From the NCBI GenBank assembly GCA_001769855.1, contig MEPP01000025.1, forward strand, positions 248,001 to 312,000: a DNA stretch of 64,000 nt, given 5' to 3'. The notes below the pieces were generated by a model, which made no database searches, was not told the origin of the DNA, and saw only the letters and a program-made list of their open reading frames with translations. The stretch comes from Bdellovibrionales bacterium GWA2_49_15 (GTDB taxonomy: Bacteria; Bdellovibrionota; Bacteriovoracia; Bacteriovoracales; Bacteriovoracaceae). The position numbers and the translations under genes were made by a program. Positions 43,466 through 52,599 of this stretch are shown here, piece after piece; the stretch's first letter is position 1, and the number at the start of each line of letters is the position of its first letter.

Positions 43466-44128
43466 ATGGCATATTTAATTGGTGTAGCGGGCGGATCGGG
43501 CTCCGGTAAAACAACTTTTGCAAAGAAAGTTCTTAAAGATTTTGGTCCGGAAGTTTCTATTTTGCACATGGACTCATATTATCTCCCAAGGCCCTCGGCT
43601 GAACTCAAAACCCTTGCAGGACGTCCAAACTTTGATCATCCGAAAGCATTCGATTGGCCGTTGCTGAGAGAGCATCTTGAGCTTTTGAAGCAAGGTCATA
43701 ATGTAAATGTTCCGGTGTATGATTTTAAGACGAGTTCACGAACTTCCCAATTTCATCCCATCGGTCCGTCACAGGTTATCATTTGTGAGGGAATTTTTAC
43801 TCTTTTTGATCAAGAAATTCGCGATCTTTTTGATATTAAATGTTTTCTCTATGTTGATTCCGATATCCGTTTTATTCGAAGATTGCACCGAGATGTTCAG
43901 GAACGTGGGCGTTCGCTCGAATCAGTTATTGGTCAATATTATGATTCAGTTAGACCGATGTATCAAAAATATCTTGATCCGCAACGTCAGTACGCAGATT
44001 TTATTGTGGGTGAGGAAACGGATACCGCAGCCTCTATTTTGAATGCAAAAGTTAAAGAATTTTTGCACAGTGCTTCGCCCCTTCATCCTTGGCAGGAGAC
44101 TCAAATAAAAGAACATGAGCATGTATAG
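43466..44128 (+). CDS. udk: Uridine kinase
   Basis: 220 residues. The P-loop is GGSGSGKTT near the N-terminus, followed by ILHMDSYY, NFDHPKAFDW and a CEGIFTLFD (Walker-B-like) segment. It phosphorylates uridine and cytidine. The stop overlaps the start of the RNase J gene by 14 nt, an unusual pairing of nucleoside salvage with RNA decay. AGGT lies before the ATG. Confidence 0.94.
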   Translation: MAYLIGVAGGSGSGKTTFAKKVLKDFGPEVSILHMDSYYLPRPSAELKTLAGRPNFDHPKAFDWPLLREHLELLKQGHNVNVPVYDFKTSSRTSQFHPIGPSQVIICEGIFTLFDQEIRDLFDIKCFLYVDSDIRFIRRLHRDVQERGRSLESVIGQYYDSVRPMYQKYLDPQRQYADFIVGEETDTAASILNAKVKEFLHSASPLHPWQETQIKEHEHV

Positions 44129-45695
44129 TGTTCGTCCTTTCGGAGGAGTTGGACAAATTGGTGCCAACTCAACGCTCTTTACTCTAGGCGATAAAAACAT
44201 TTTGATTGATGCTGGGGCCCTCTTTCCACTCGAAGAAGGCCTAGGTGTTAATATTCTCGTCCCGAAATACGAAGATCTAAAACGGTTAGATGGTATTATA
44301 ATTACTCACGGTCACGAAGACCATATCGGCGGCTTAGAGGTACTTCTGAGCAAATTTCCAGCCGTTTCGATCTACACTTCCAATTTTACCGCCAAAATGC
44401 TCAGGAAAAAAAATATTGAAAAGCGTAATATTATTATCGTAAATGAAAGTTCGATAATCTCTTTCGGACACTGGAAATTTTCGCCATTTTACTTAGATCA
44501 TTCAATTCCTGAAACATTTGCGGCGGTTTTGATGAATGACCATGAAAATACCTGCATCCTGTTTGTGACTGATTTCAAAATTAACACTATTGAAGGTAGC
44601 AAAAGCAATTTTTCTTTTGTACAGCTTGAAAAGCTTTCCGGAAGATATAAGAGCAAAACTCTTTTTGCAGATTCAACAAATATCTTGTCCGAACAATTGA
44701 AAACGCCCAGCGAATTTGAACTTATTGAACCTCTACGAAAATTGTTCTCGCAAAGTGAAGGGAAAATTATCGCAACATTTTTTCCTTCAAATGTTGAACG
44801 GCTGAAAATATTTATGGATTTGGCCATCGAGTATAAACTTCCCGTTTCACTACTTGGCAGGGCCATGAAATTTTTTGCTGATTTGGCCCTGGAAACAGGT
44901 TACATCAAGGACATTCCTAAGCTCTCCGAGGCAATCTTGCCACATCAGCGAAGTTTAATTTTAGTGTCAGGATGCCAGGGCGATTTTAACGGAACTTTGC
45001 GCGGGATTATTTTGGATGAAAGTTCTAAAATGAAACTTACGTCTAAAGATACATTTATTTACAGCGCAAAAATAATTCCAGGAAATGACAAAAAAGTTGG
45101 ATTAATCTTTAATAAGATTGTTCAATCCGGAGCCACTTTGTACCATTCCGAGAACTATTTTACACACGTGAGTGGGCATGCAGGTCGCGAAGATATTAGA
45201 TTGCTGATTGATCATTTTTCCCCCCAAGCAGTTATCCCGATTCACACCGAATCTCATTTCTTGCCAGCTTTCAAACGATGGCAGCAGAGTGAGTTCCCAC
45301 AGATACAGCATGTGCAAATATCCAACGGTGACATTTTATTAGTTGAAGGTGAAAGGTATGAGGTTCAAGCCTGTCAGGAAAAATGGCAATTTAATATCGT
45401 CCATGACAATGGGATGGTGATGGATAAACATGAGCTAAGAGAGCGTAGAAAGCTGGCTGAAAGTGGTATTGTTTCATTGTCCATTCTTCAGAAAAAAGGT
45501 CTGCCGGCTTTTAAATTCACTTTCTTTGGATTACCTTTTGCCATCCAAGACCACGCTGATTTTGATGCTTACATTTTTTCTGTCTTGGCAAATTCCAAAG
45601 CACCTAAAGATGAAAAGTTTATGGAGAGAAAAGTGAAGGAATATTTTATTGATAAATATTCCTTCAAGCCAAATGTGACTGTAATGATCTTCTAG
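44115..45695 (+). CDS. rnj: Ribonuclease J
   Basis: 526 residues of the metallo-beta-lactamase/beta-CASP type. Zinc motif HGHEDHIGG (about 57-65), LDHSIPETF (as 125-133), SVTDF-like FVTDF, and the late motif [12 protein letters not shown] followed by IPIHTESHF are present. RNase J has 5'-exonuclease and endonuclease activity in mRNA turnover. The protein is full length. Its end overlaps ftsZ on the opposite strand by 4 nt. Confidence 0.95.
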   Translation: MSMYSVRPFGGVGQIGANSTLFTLGDKNILIDAGALFPLEEGLGVNILVPKYEDLKRLDGIIITHGHEDHIGGLEVLLSKFPAVSIYTSNFTAKMLRKKNIEKRNIIIVNESSIISFGHWKFSPFYLDHSIPETFAAVLMNDHENTCILFVTDFKINTIEGSKSNFSFVQLEKLSGRYKSKTLFADSTNILSEQLKTPSEFELIEPLRKLFSQSEGKIIATFFPSNVERLKIFMDLAIEYKLPVSLLGRAMKFFADLALETGYIKDIPKLSEAILPHQRSLILVSGCQGDFNGTLRGIILDESSKMKLTSKDTFIYSAKIIPGNDKKVGLIFNKIVQSGATLYHSENYFTHVSGHAGREDIRLLIDHFSPQAVIPIHTESHFLPAFKRWQQSEFPQIQHVQISNGDILLVEGERYEVQACQEKWQFNIVHDNGMVMDKHELRERRKLAESGIVSLSILQKKGLPAFKFTFFGLPFAIQDHADFDAYIFSVLANSKAPKDEKFMERKVKEYFIDKYSFKPNVTVMIF

Positions 45696-47068
45696 TGTTC
45701 GATCGGTTTTTGACTTTCCACTTTAGCAGAATCTTCTTTTCGCAGAAAACTCGGACGATCCAACTCTTCCTCATCAAAATTGATAAATCCCAATTTCTCC
45801 GCAATCGTTTTTGCTCGACTCAAGCCATGCAAATCTCTTTTTTCATTTGAGGTGGCAGACCTTGGACGCTGCTCTTCTGTGGTATTTAAATTTTTTGCTG
45901 TTTCGTAGCGAGAAGCAGCCTCTTTTATATTTTGTACCAGCTTTGAAGGCGCAGGCTCATTGACCTGTGCAGCTTGTATAGTTTCAGTAACTGCAGCTTG
46001 CATGGTTTCGGCCGCAATGGCTTCAACCTTTGCCTCAGGCATCATAGCTCTTTCTCGGGTTGGTGTTTGGGTATTGTTTGTTTGAAGAATTAACTTGTCG
46101 GCTCCGCGGAGTCCCGTGGCAATAACTGTGACCTTAACTTCATCATTCATACTTGGATCGATAACGGTGCCAAAAATAATTTCTGCTTCCTCATCCGCAG
46201 CTTCCATAACCAAAGTCACAGCTTCGTTTGTTTCATGCATCGTCAGTGACTCATTGCCTGTGATATTGATAATAATCCCAGTTGCACCGTCGATGGTAAT
46301 ATCTTCAAGAAGAGGAGAGCTAATGGCTTCGGTAGCGGCCTTAATTGCACGTCCAGCGCCGGATGCGATACCAGTGCCCATCAGAGAAAGGCCTTTGTTG
46401 GACATTACAGTGCAAACATCAGCAAAATCTGCATTGATATGACCGGTGTTGTTAATAAGGTCTGAAATGCCACGGACGGCATTAAGCAGAACTTCATCGG
46501 CCCTTTTGAAGGTATCGATCAAGGACAAATTTTCCCCTGCCAGATAGAGTAAGCGCTGATTGGGAATGGTGATAAGTGAGTCCACCATTTCTGCCAGGGA
46601 CTGAATTCCCGCTTCGGCCTGGCGGAATCTTTTCTTTCCTTCGAAGAGAAATGGTTTGGTGATAACCCCGACAGTTAGGGCACCCAGCTCCTTCGCAAGC
46701 TTTGCGATAACAGGTGCTGCCCCAGTCCCAGTTCCGCCACCCATACCTGCGGTGATGAATACCATATCAGCACCTGTAAGAACCTCGCTTAGTTTCTCAT
46801 ATTCTTCTAGCGCAGCTCTTCGACCCACTTCAGGATTGGCACCGGCCCCAAGTCCCTTTGTAATTGTGGCACCCAACTGCACTTTTGTTGGAGCAAGGCT
46901 GGCATTTAAGGCCTGCGCATCGGTATTGGCAACTACGTACTCCACACCCGACAGACCTGCCCTGATCATAGTATTGATGGCATTGCAGCCACCGCCGCCC
47001 ACACCTACAACCTTGATCTTGGCCCCGCCCTCAATTTTGGTCTCTTTTGTCGAGTTAAATTCAAACAT
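45692..47068 (-). CDS. ftsZ: Cell-division GTPase FtsZ
   Basis: 458 residues. The tubulin signature [10 protein letters not shown] is at about 110-119, and the T7-loop area includes NADFADV. The core ends near residue 320; a linker of about 100 residues precedes the C-terminal peptide LDRPSFLRK, the expected FtsA-binding form. The start has AGGAG about 8 nt upstream, and ftsA ends 12 nt before it. It is the last gene of the dcw operon. Confidence 0.97.
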   Translation of the reverse strand: MFEFNSTKETKIEGGAKIKVVGVGGGGCNAINTMIRAGLSGVEYVVANTDAQALNASLAPTKVQLGATITKGLGAGANPEVGRRAALEEYEKLSEVLTGADMVFITAGMGGGTGTGAAPVIAKLAKELGALTVGVITKPFLFEGKKRFRQAEAGIQSLAEMVDSLITIPNQRLLYLAGENLSLIDTFKRADEVLLNAVRGISDLINNTGHINADFADVCTVMSNKGLSLMGTGIASGAGRAIKAATEAISSPLLEDITIDGATGIIINITGNESLTMHETNEAVTLVMEAADEEAEIIFGTVIDPSMNDEVKVTVIATGLRGADKLILQTNNTQTPTRERAMMPEAKVEAIAAETMQAAVTETIQAAQVNEPAPSKLVQNIKEAASRYETAKNLNTTEEQRPRSATSNEKRDLHGLSRAKTIAEKLGFINFDEEELDRPSFLRKEDSAKVESQKPIEH

Positions 47069-47080
47069 AGAAAACTCCTG

Positions 47081-48319
47081 TTAAAAAATCTCTTTAAATA
47101 CGGACTTTAAAGATTCACTTAGCTTGCTAATTATATCTATGCCTTCCAATTTTTTTGTATTCGGCACATTCTCATCTTTACGTTTCTTAAAGCTCTCCAT
47201 TAAAAGCCCCAAAACCGTACTATACTTCGGATGCTGCATAATATTTGTCATGCCTCCGAAGGCATGGGGATATCCTATTTTTGTAGGGCGCTGGGTAATG
47301 TATTCAGACAGCTCGGCCATGCCTTTGATAAGGGCACCACCACCAGTAAGGACGATGGGACCGTTGACTTGATACTCCACTAATTTTTCATCAAGAATTG
47401 CCTTTATGATTTCATAAAGTTCTGTGGCGCGAGCATTTAATACTTCAGCGACATAGCTTAGGGCAATCTCTCCCGGTCGCGCATTGTTTACCCCCTGAAC
47501 TGTGATGTGGGCAGATTGATTAATTTTTTCGATCAAGACACTGCTGTGATGTATTTTGATTCTCTCCGCCTCGGTATTGGAAATCTTGAGCGCGACCGCC
47601 AAATCATTTGTAAAATGATTCCCACCAACAGGGATAATCTGTGAGTGAATGAGAGCACCATCTTTCCATATTGCGAGATCAGTGGTGCCGCCGCCAATAT
47701 CGATAAGAATGACACCCATATCTTTTTCTTCACTGGTGAGAACAGCTTCCGAACTTGCAATAGGCTGCAGTGTAATTTGCTCGACTTGAAGCCCCGTTTG
47801 CTCGACACACTTGACTAGATTTTGAATAAGACTTACGGCACCGGTTACAATATGCACATGCGCTTCAAGCCTGATCCCGCACATTCCAATGGGGTCTTTA
47901 ATGCCAGTGGTATTATCGACACGAAACTCCTGCGGGATCACGTGAAGAATTTCTCGATCAGAAGGAATTACCACAGCTTTGGCTGCATCTAAAACCCGTG
48001 TTACGTCTTCCTCTGTAATAACTTTTCCCTTAATAGGGACTGCGCCGACACTATTAAAACTGTAGATATGATTGCCGGCGATTCCAATCGTAGCGCTCTT
48101 GATGTCGACTCCCGACATTAACTTCGCCTCTTCGAGTGATGCTTGAATAGATCGGACCGTTTTCTCAATGTTGACGACTGAACCTTTTTTCAGGCCGAAG
48201 CTAGGATGCGTGCCAATTCCCACAATTTCGAGTTCGCCATTAAGATTGTGAACACCTACGATAGTGCAAACTTTTGTGGTTCCTACATCAAGACCGACAA
48301 GAATATTCCGATTGCTCAT
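47081..48319 (-). CDS. ftsA: Cell-division actin-like protein FtsA
   Basis: 412 residues. Actin-fold nucleotide motifs are GLDVGTTKVCTIVG (about 9-22), ILIDIGGGTTDLAIW (about 206-220) and VLTGGGALIKGM. The 1c domain occupies about 85-165. A C-terminal amphipathic tail (SLKSVFKEIF) should bind the membrane. It tethers FtsZ to the inner membrane. AAGGA lies about 9 nt before the ATG; two small hairpins precede it at 48348-48384. Confidence 0.96.
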   Translation of the reverse strand: MSNRNILVGLDVGTTKVCTIVGVHNLNGELEIVGIGTHPSFGLKKGSVVNIEKTVRSIQASLEEAKLMSGVDIKSATIGIAGNHIYSFNSVGAVPIKGKVITEEDVTRVLDAAKAVVIPSDREILHVIPQEFRVDNTTGIKDPIGMCGIRLEAHVHIVTGAVSLIQNLVKCVEQTGLQVEQITLQPIASSEAVLTSEEKDMGVILIDIGGGTTDLAIWKDGALIHSQIIPVGGNHFTNDLAVALKISNTEAERIKIHHSSVLIEKINQSAHITVQGVNNARPGEIALSYVAEVLNARATELYEIIKAILDEKLVEYQVNGPIVLTGGGALIKGMAELSEYITQRPTKIGYPHAFGGMTNIMQHPKYSTVLGLLMESFKKRKDENVPNTKKLEGIDIISKLSESLKSVFKEIF

Positions 48320-48347
48320 GAGAGTCCTTTCTCATTACTAGGATAAA

Positions 48348-48384
48348 GCGGAATCATTCCGCATTTCCGGCAGATTTTACCGGA
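48348..48384 (-). repeat. Paired inverted repeats upstream of ftsA
   Basis: GCGGAATCATTCCGC at 48348-48362 is a 7-bp palindrome around one base. TCCGG/CCGGA (48366-48384) makes a second stem with a 9-nt loop. They lie in the 83-bp gap between ftsQ and ftsA and may be an operator or a transcript-processing site. Confidence 0.5.
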
Positions 48385-48402
48385 CATACTTTAATGCTAA
48401 GT

Positions 48403-49176
48403 TTACTCAGAGAACTTTACAACTACTTTTTTAGAATTGGTCATATTTACAATAGAAGGGATTCGTTGCTGATTTTGAGTATATGTAACTAGGCGACCCA
48501 GCTTTAGAATCTTATCCTCCCACTCATTCTTCCCAAAAAAGACACTGACTGGATGGGAATTAATAGAAAGAATGAGAGTCAAGGTACCGTCTTTATTCAC
48601 GATCATTTCAGTAAGATTTTTTTCCAACTCAAGGCCATAAATACTTGTAGAAATACGTTTTAAGCCACTCCAAAGCTCACGACCATACCGACTCTCAGGC
48701 ATTGCCAAAATTGGAAGTTTTTTAGTCAACTTCCCCTCTTCAGTCAAAAAATCGGCAAATATTTTATTGTAAAAATTACCATCAGAAGCCAGGATCAAAT
48801 CATCATAGGATTTCGGCCTTGTTCCTTTGGTAGAGTAAAAAGTTACCCGGTAGATAGGGCCGGGGCATTCCAATTTAATCGTAATGCGTTCATAAAGAGG
48901 ATCAAAATCGACTTTGTAGTTGGAGACAAAATATCTCTCAGAGTGATGGCCATTTTCGAGATATTTTTTTAAATCGCCAAGAGATTTTTTTTCTTCAAAA
49001 CGTTTCGCAATTAGTAACGCAAATTCACTGGCTGGTCGCGCTGGGCAGCTACCGAAAAAACTTTTGTAGGAATAATTATTAGCAAAGAGCGAAGGCGTTT
49101 GAATGACCAGATAAATGAAAAGCAGCCAAGACCGCCAATTACCAAACTTCGACTTCCATATCAAATTTGAAACCAT
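48403..49176 (-). CDS. ftsQ: Divisome protein FtsQ (divergent)
   Basis: About 257 residues from the ATG at 49176; an ATG at 49197 is also possible and neither has a good ribosome site. The N-terminus (about 13-35) is a membrane or signal-anchor segment. The rest is periplasmic; a POTRA domain is not obvious, but the final 90 residues (about 155-257), with LILSINSHPVSVFFGKNEWEDKI and VVVKFSE, resemble the FtsQ beta domain. The position between murB and ftsA supports the call. Its start overlaps the end of murB by 38 nt. Confidence 0.8.
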   Translation of the reverse strand: MVSNLIWKSKFGNWRSWLLFIYLVIQTPSLFANNYSYKSFFGSCPARPASEFALLIAKRFEEKKSLGDLKKYLENGHHSERYFVSNYKVDFDPLYERITIKLECPGPIYRVTFYSTKGTRPKSYDDLILASDGNFYNKIFADFLTEEGKLTKKLPILAMPESRYGRELWSGLKRISTSIYGLELEKNLTEMIVNKDGTLTLILSINSHPVSVFFGKNEWEDKILKLGRLVTYTQNQQRIPSIVNMTNSKKVVVKFSE

Positions 49177-50065
49177 ACTTTGATTGTACTTCATCATTGA
49201 TAATTTGAACTAGGGCTAAAAAATCTGCTTTGGTGGCACCACCGAGATTTTCAAAAAAATTGGCGTGGGTAGAGCTTACCTTCAGACGATTGATGCATCG
49301 ACCCTTTAATCCAATCAAATCAATCAACTGTCCAGCTCTAAAGATCGTTTCCTTCCCGTGATCCATTGTTTTCCGGTTTTTAAAAACGCAGCCACAGGTA
49401 GGAACACTCAGGGGCTGTGTTCTTTTTCGTAAGGCAAGATAATCTCTGATTTTTTGAGGAATGTGCGCATCGATGCCAAGATGTTTAATCCTTACAGAGT
49501 AAATGACGTCGCCCTTTTTTAAAAAATGATTTGTTCGGTAGCCGAAAGAATGTGGTGTTACAGTATGTGAGCTTAAAATGCCCTCAGAGTTGAGTAACTG
49601 AAGGTCAATAATGATGCCGGAGATTTCTCCCAAGTTGGTGCCAGCATTCATCGTCACAGCACCGCCGAGTGATGCCGGAATCCCGGTAAAGACTTCCCAG
49701 CCTGAAAGGCCGAACTTCATGGCATGTTGAGTGAGTAGGCTGAGTTGGGTCGACGCGGGTAAAAGATATTCCTCTCTTGGTTCATTCAAATATTCATGTG
49801 ATATTGGTATTTCGAGTTTGAGATAAATCCAATCTGCGATGGTCGGCAGCACGAGATTAGACCCATGCCCGAGAACTCGATAGGTCATGTTCTCAGATTT
49901 TAAAAAATGAATGACTTCACTTAAGGCGGGAACAGACTTGACGATAATTAAATCTCCGGATGAGTTGAGTCGAAAAGAATTGTATTTTGTAAGGTCCTGA
50001 TCGATAGAAACGGTGATCTCTGGATTTTGTTTGAGTTGAGAAGCCTGTCTTGCAGATAAAATCAT
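49139..50065 (-). CDS. murB: UDP-N-acetylenolpyruvoylglucosamine reductase
   Basis: 308 residues. FAD-domain motifs are GHGSNLVLP (about 66-74), GIPASLGGAVTMNAG (about 128-142) and FGYRTNHF. The catalytic position has Cys (PTCGCVFKN) where the Escherichia coli enzyme has Ser, a change I believe occurs in some other MurBs. Glu near the end (MEVEVW) is present. It reduces enolpyruvyl-UDP-GlcNAc to UDP-MurNAc. It overlaps murC by 4 nt. Confidence 0.95.
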   Translation of the reverse strand: MILSARQASQLKQNPEITVSIDQDLTKYNSFRLNSSGDLIIVKSVPALSEVIHFLKSENMTYRVLGHGSNLVLPTIADWIYLKLEIPISHEYLNEPREEYLLPASTQLSLLTQHAMKFGLSGWEVFTGIPASLGGAVTMNAGTNLGEISGIIIDLQLLNSEGILSSHTVTPHSFGYRTNHFLKKGDVIYSVRIKHLGIDAHIPQKIRDYLALRKRTQPLSVPTCGCVFKNRKTMDHGKETIFRAGQLIDLIGLKGRCINRLKVSSTHANFFENLGGATKADFLALVQIINDEVQSKYGFKFDMEVEVW

Positions 50066-51441
50066 AAGGCCTTGATGGCCTCACGGGCCTTTTTACCAAT
50101 ACTTCCTGCCCCCATAACGACAATAATCGGCGCTTCCTTGGCCAGGATGGCCTTAGTGAAAACTTCAGAAAATTTATCAACCAAAATACTGAATGATCCA
50201 TGTATTCGATTGATATCCACGCACAATCCCTCAGCTGTAATACCGGCAATCGGTTGCTCTGAAGCTGGGTAGATGGGTAATAGGCAAAGCTCATCGACAC
50301 CATTAAAGCAATGCAGGTACTGGTTCCAGCAGTCACGAGTACGGGTGAAGCGGTGGGGTTCAAAAAATAGCTTAATTTTTTTTGAAGGATACATGGCCCT
50401 CAAAGCTTCAATCGAGGCATTAATTTCCGTGGGATGGTGAGCATAGTCGTCAAAAACCGCGATGTCGGTGCTGGCATAAATTGGTTCCAAGCGACGACCA
50501 ACACCGGTAAATTTCTTAATCATCTTAATAGCATCGAAAATTGGAACACCTAGCTTGCAGCATAATGCTAATGCCGCCAATGAATTTTGCACATTGTGCT
50601 TTCCATTCACCGCCAAAGAAACGCGATAGGTAGTTTGATTATCGACTAACAGAGTATAAGAGCTGCCTTCCGGGCCATGTTTTATTTCGTGCGCAAAATA
50701 GTTATATTGAGCGCGTTGTTCAGGATTAATTCCATAGTAGATGTATGGTTTTTTCATTTTATCTTTGAATGCAAGCAGCTTCTGATCATCGCCATTTAAA
50801 ATGGCGAGACCATAAAATGGCACCATGTTGGCAAACTTGAAAAAGGCGTCGTCTAAGGCCGACTGTGAGCCATAATAGTCCAGGTGGTCATTATCAATGT
50901 TGGTAATAATAGATAAAAGCGGTGAGATTTCTAAAAAAGTTCCATCAGATTCATCGGCTTCAACAACCAGATAATCACCTTTCCCCACCTTGGCATGACC
51001 ATGCAGGTTTTTAACGATCCCTCCGATTATATAACTTGGATCTAAACCGCTTTCAACAAGAATGGTTGCGATCATTGATGTTGTTGTGGTCTTGCCATGG
51101 GCACCGGCGATGGCCAACCCCTTTTTTAGCATCATGATATCTGAGAGGATTTCTGCCCGGTTCAAAACGGGAATATTTAAGAGACGAGCACTTTGCAACT
51201 CCACATTATTTTTATCAACGGCAGAGCTGTGAACTACGAGATTGGCCCCTCTAATGTTCTCGGCATCATGTCCAATGAAAATAGCTACGCCACGGCTTTT
51301 CAACTTGTCTACATTGGCACCAGAGGCAATGTCGCTGCCGCTGACTTTAAAACCGAAGTCCAGCAGAATTTCCGCGATAGCGCTGATGCCAATGCCGCCG
51401 ATTCCTACAAAATGCACGGTCAAATTTTTATTGAGAATCAT
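50062..51441 (-). CDS. murC: UDP-N-acetylmuramate--L-alanine ligase
   Basis: 459 residues. Mur-ligase motifs are intact: FVGIGGIGISA (N-terminal), AGAHGKTTTTS (P-loop, about 113-123), EADESDGTF, NIDNDHLDYYG, GKHNVQNSLAAL and DDYAHHPTEI. It adds the first L-Ala to UDP-MurNAc. It overlaps ftsW by 4 nt with no room for murG, which usually lies here. Confidence 0.96.
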   Translation of the reverse strand: MILNKNLTVHFVGIGGIGISAIAEILLDFGFKVSGSDIASGANVDKLKSRGVAIFIGHDAENIRGANLVVHSSAVDKNNVELQSARLLNIPVLNRAEILSDIMMLKKGLAIAGAHGKTTTTSMIATILVESGLDPSYIIGGIVKNLHGHAKVGKGDYLVVEADESDGTFLEISPLLSIITNIDNDHLDYYGSQSALDDAFFKFANMVPFYGLAILNGDDQKLLAFKDKMKKPYIYYGINPEQRAQYNYFAHEIKHGPEGSSYTLLVDNQTTYRVSLAVNGKHNVQNSLAALALCCKLGVPIFDAIKMIKKFTGVGRRLEPIYASTDIAVFDDYAHHPTEINASIEALRAMYPSKKIKLFFEPHRFTRTRDCWNQYLHCFNGVDELCLLPIYPASEQPIAGITAEGLCVDINRIHGSFSILVDKFSEVFTKAILAKEAPIIVVMGAGSIGKKAREAIKAL

Positions 51442-52568
51442 AACCGAACTCCAGAAGGGGCATTACGCTCAAAAGACGCTCTATGTGCGCTCATAAAAAT
51501 TCCAAGGGCCCACATATTGGAAATAAGGGACGAGCCTCCAAAACTTAAAAAGGGCAAATTCAGACCTTTGGTAGGCAATAATCCGAGGACAACACCCATA
51601 TTCATTGCGGCCTGAATTCCAAGCATGAAAATTATCCCAGATGAAATTAGAAAGGAAAGGCGACCTCGAAAACATAGCGCTAGTTTAAATCCGCAGTAAA
51701 TAAAAGCTGTAAAAGCGAGAACAACGGCGATGACACCAACTAGTCCAAGCTCCTCACCAACCACGCTAAAAATAAAATCATTGTGGGCCTCGGGAAGATA
51801 AAACAACTTTTGATTTCCATTGCCCAGGCCCTGACCAAGCAAGCTACCATTTGCAAACGCCAAGAATGACTGGATAACTTGAAATCCGGCAGACCGGGCA
51901 CTTTTCCATGGATCCAGGAACGAGATTAATCGTTTAATTCGATAAGGCTCCAGAATCAGAATAAAAACGGATAACACTGTGCTGGATAAGAGTGTGAAAT
52001 AAAATTTTTTGCGGGAAAACTTAGAGAGAAATGCGGTAAAAAAGATACCGATGGTGCAGATAGAAAAGGTACCAAAGTCAGGTTGACGGGTTAGTATTAA
52101 AAGGGGAATGCAGAGAGCGGCTACATATCCGATTTTACTTTTCAGATCAAGATGCTCATAGTTTTCGAAAAAAACTGGAGCTAATAGGATAAGAGAAAAT
52201 TTGAGAAATTCACCAGGTTGAATACGAATTCCCCCAAACCCTACCCATCGCGAGGCGCCTTTAACGGCAATCCCAAGACCCGGCACGAGCGTAAGAACAA
52301 GTATTCCAACAAGAGCAATATTTATGAAAAGCGCGTATTTTAAAAGAAACTCAAAGCGCAGATGGCTCGTGACAAAAAAGACACCGGCACCGGCCATTAA
52401 ATAGAGCAGTTGCCGCTTGAGAAAAAAATTGGAATCTCCAAAATGTTCACGCGCTAAGATGTAGCTCGACGAGTAGATCATCAAAACGCCGAACAAGGAA
52501 AGAGCAATGACCAGAAGTATTATTAACCGCTTGTACAAGTCAATTCTATCTCTGGTCATTTCCATCAC
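51438..52568 (-). CDS. ftsW: Septal peptidoglycan polymerase FtsW
   Basis: 376 residues, ten membrane segments. SEDS motifs include RWVGFGGIRIQPGEFLKF, TRQPDFGT, HNDFIFSVVGEELG and LPFLSFGGSSLISN. It polymerises glycan strands from lipid II with FtsI during division. It overlaps murC by 4 nt and follows murD by 31 nt. Confidence 0.95.
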   Translation of the reverse strand: MMEMTRDRIDLYKRLIILLVIALSLFGVLMIYSSSYILAREHFGDSNFFLKRQLLYLMAGAGVFFVTSHLRFEFLLKYALFINIALVGILVLTLVPGLGIAVKGASRWVGFGGIRIQPGEFLKFSLILLAPVFFENYEHLDLKSKIGYVAALCIPLLILTRQPDFGTFSICTIGIFFTAFLSKFSRKKFYFTLLSSTVLSVFILILEPYRIKRLISFLDPWKSARSAGFQVIQSFLAFANGSLLGQGLGNGNQKLFYLPEAHNDFIFSVVGEELGLVGVIAVVLAFTAFIYCGFKLALCFRGRLSFLISSGIIFMLGIQAAMNMGVVLGLLPTKGLNLPFLSFGGSSLISNMWALGIFMSAHRASFERNAPSGVRL

Positions 52569-52599
52569 TGGTCATTCCCATATGCGAGCATGGCGCGTT

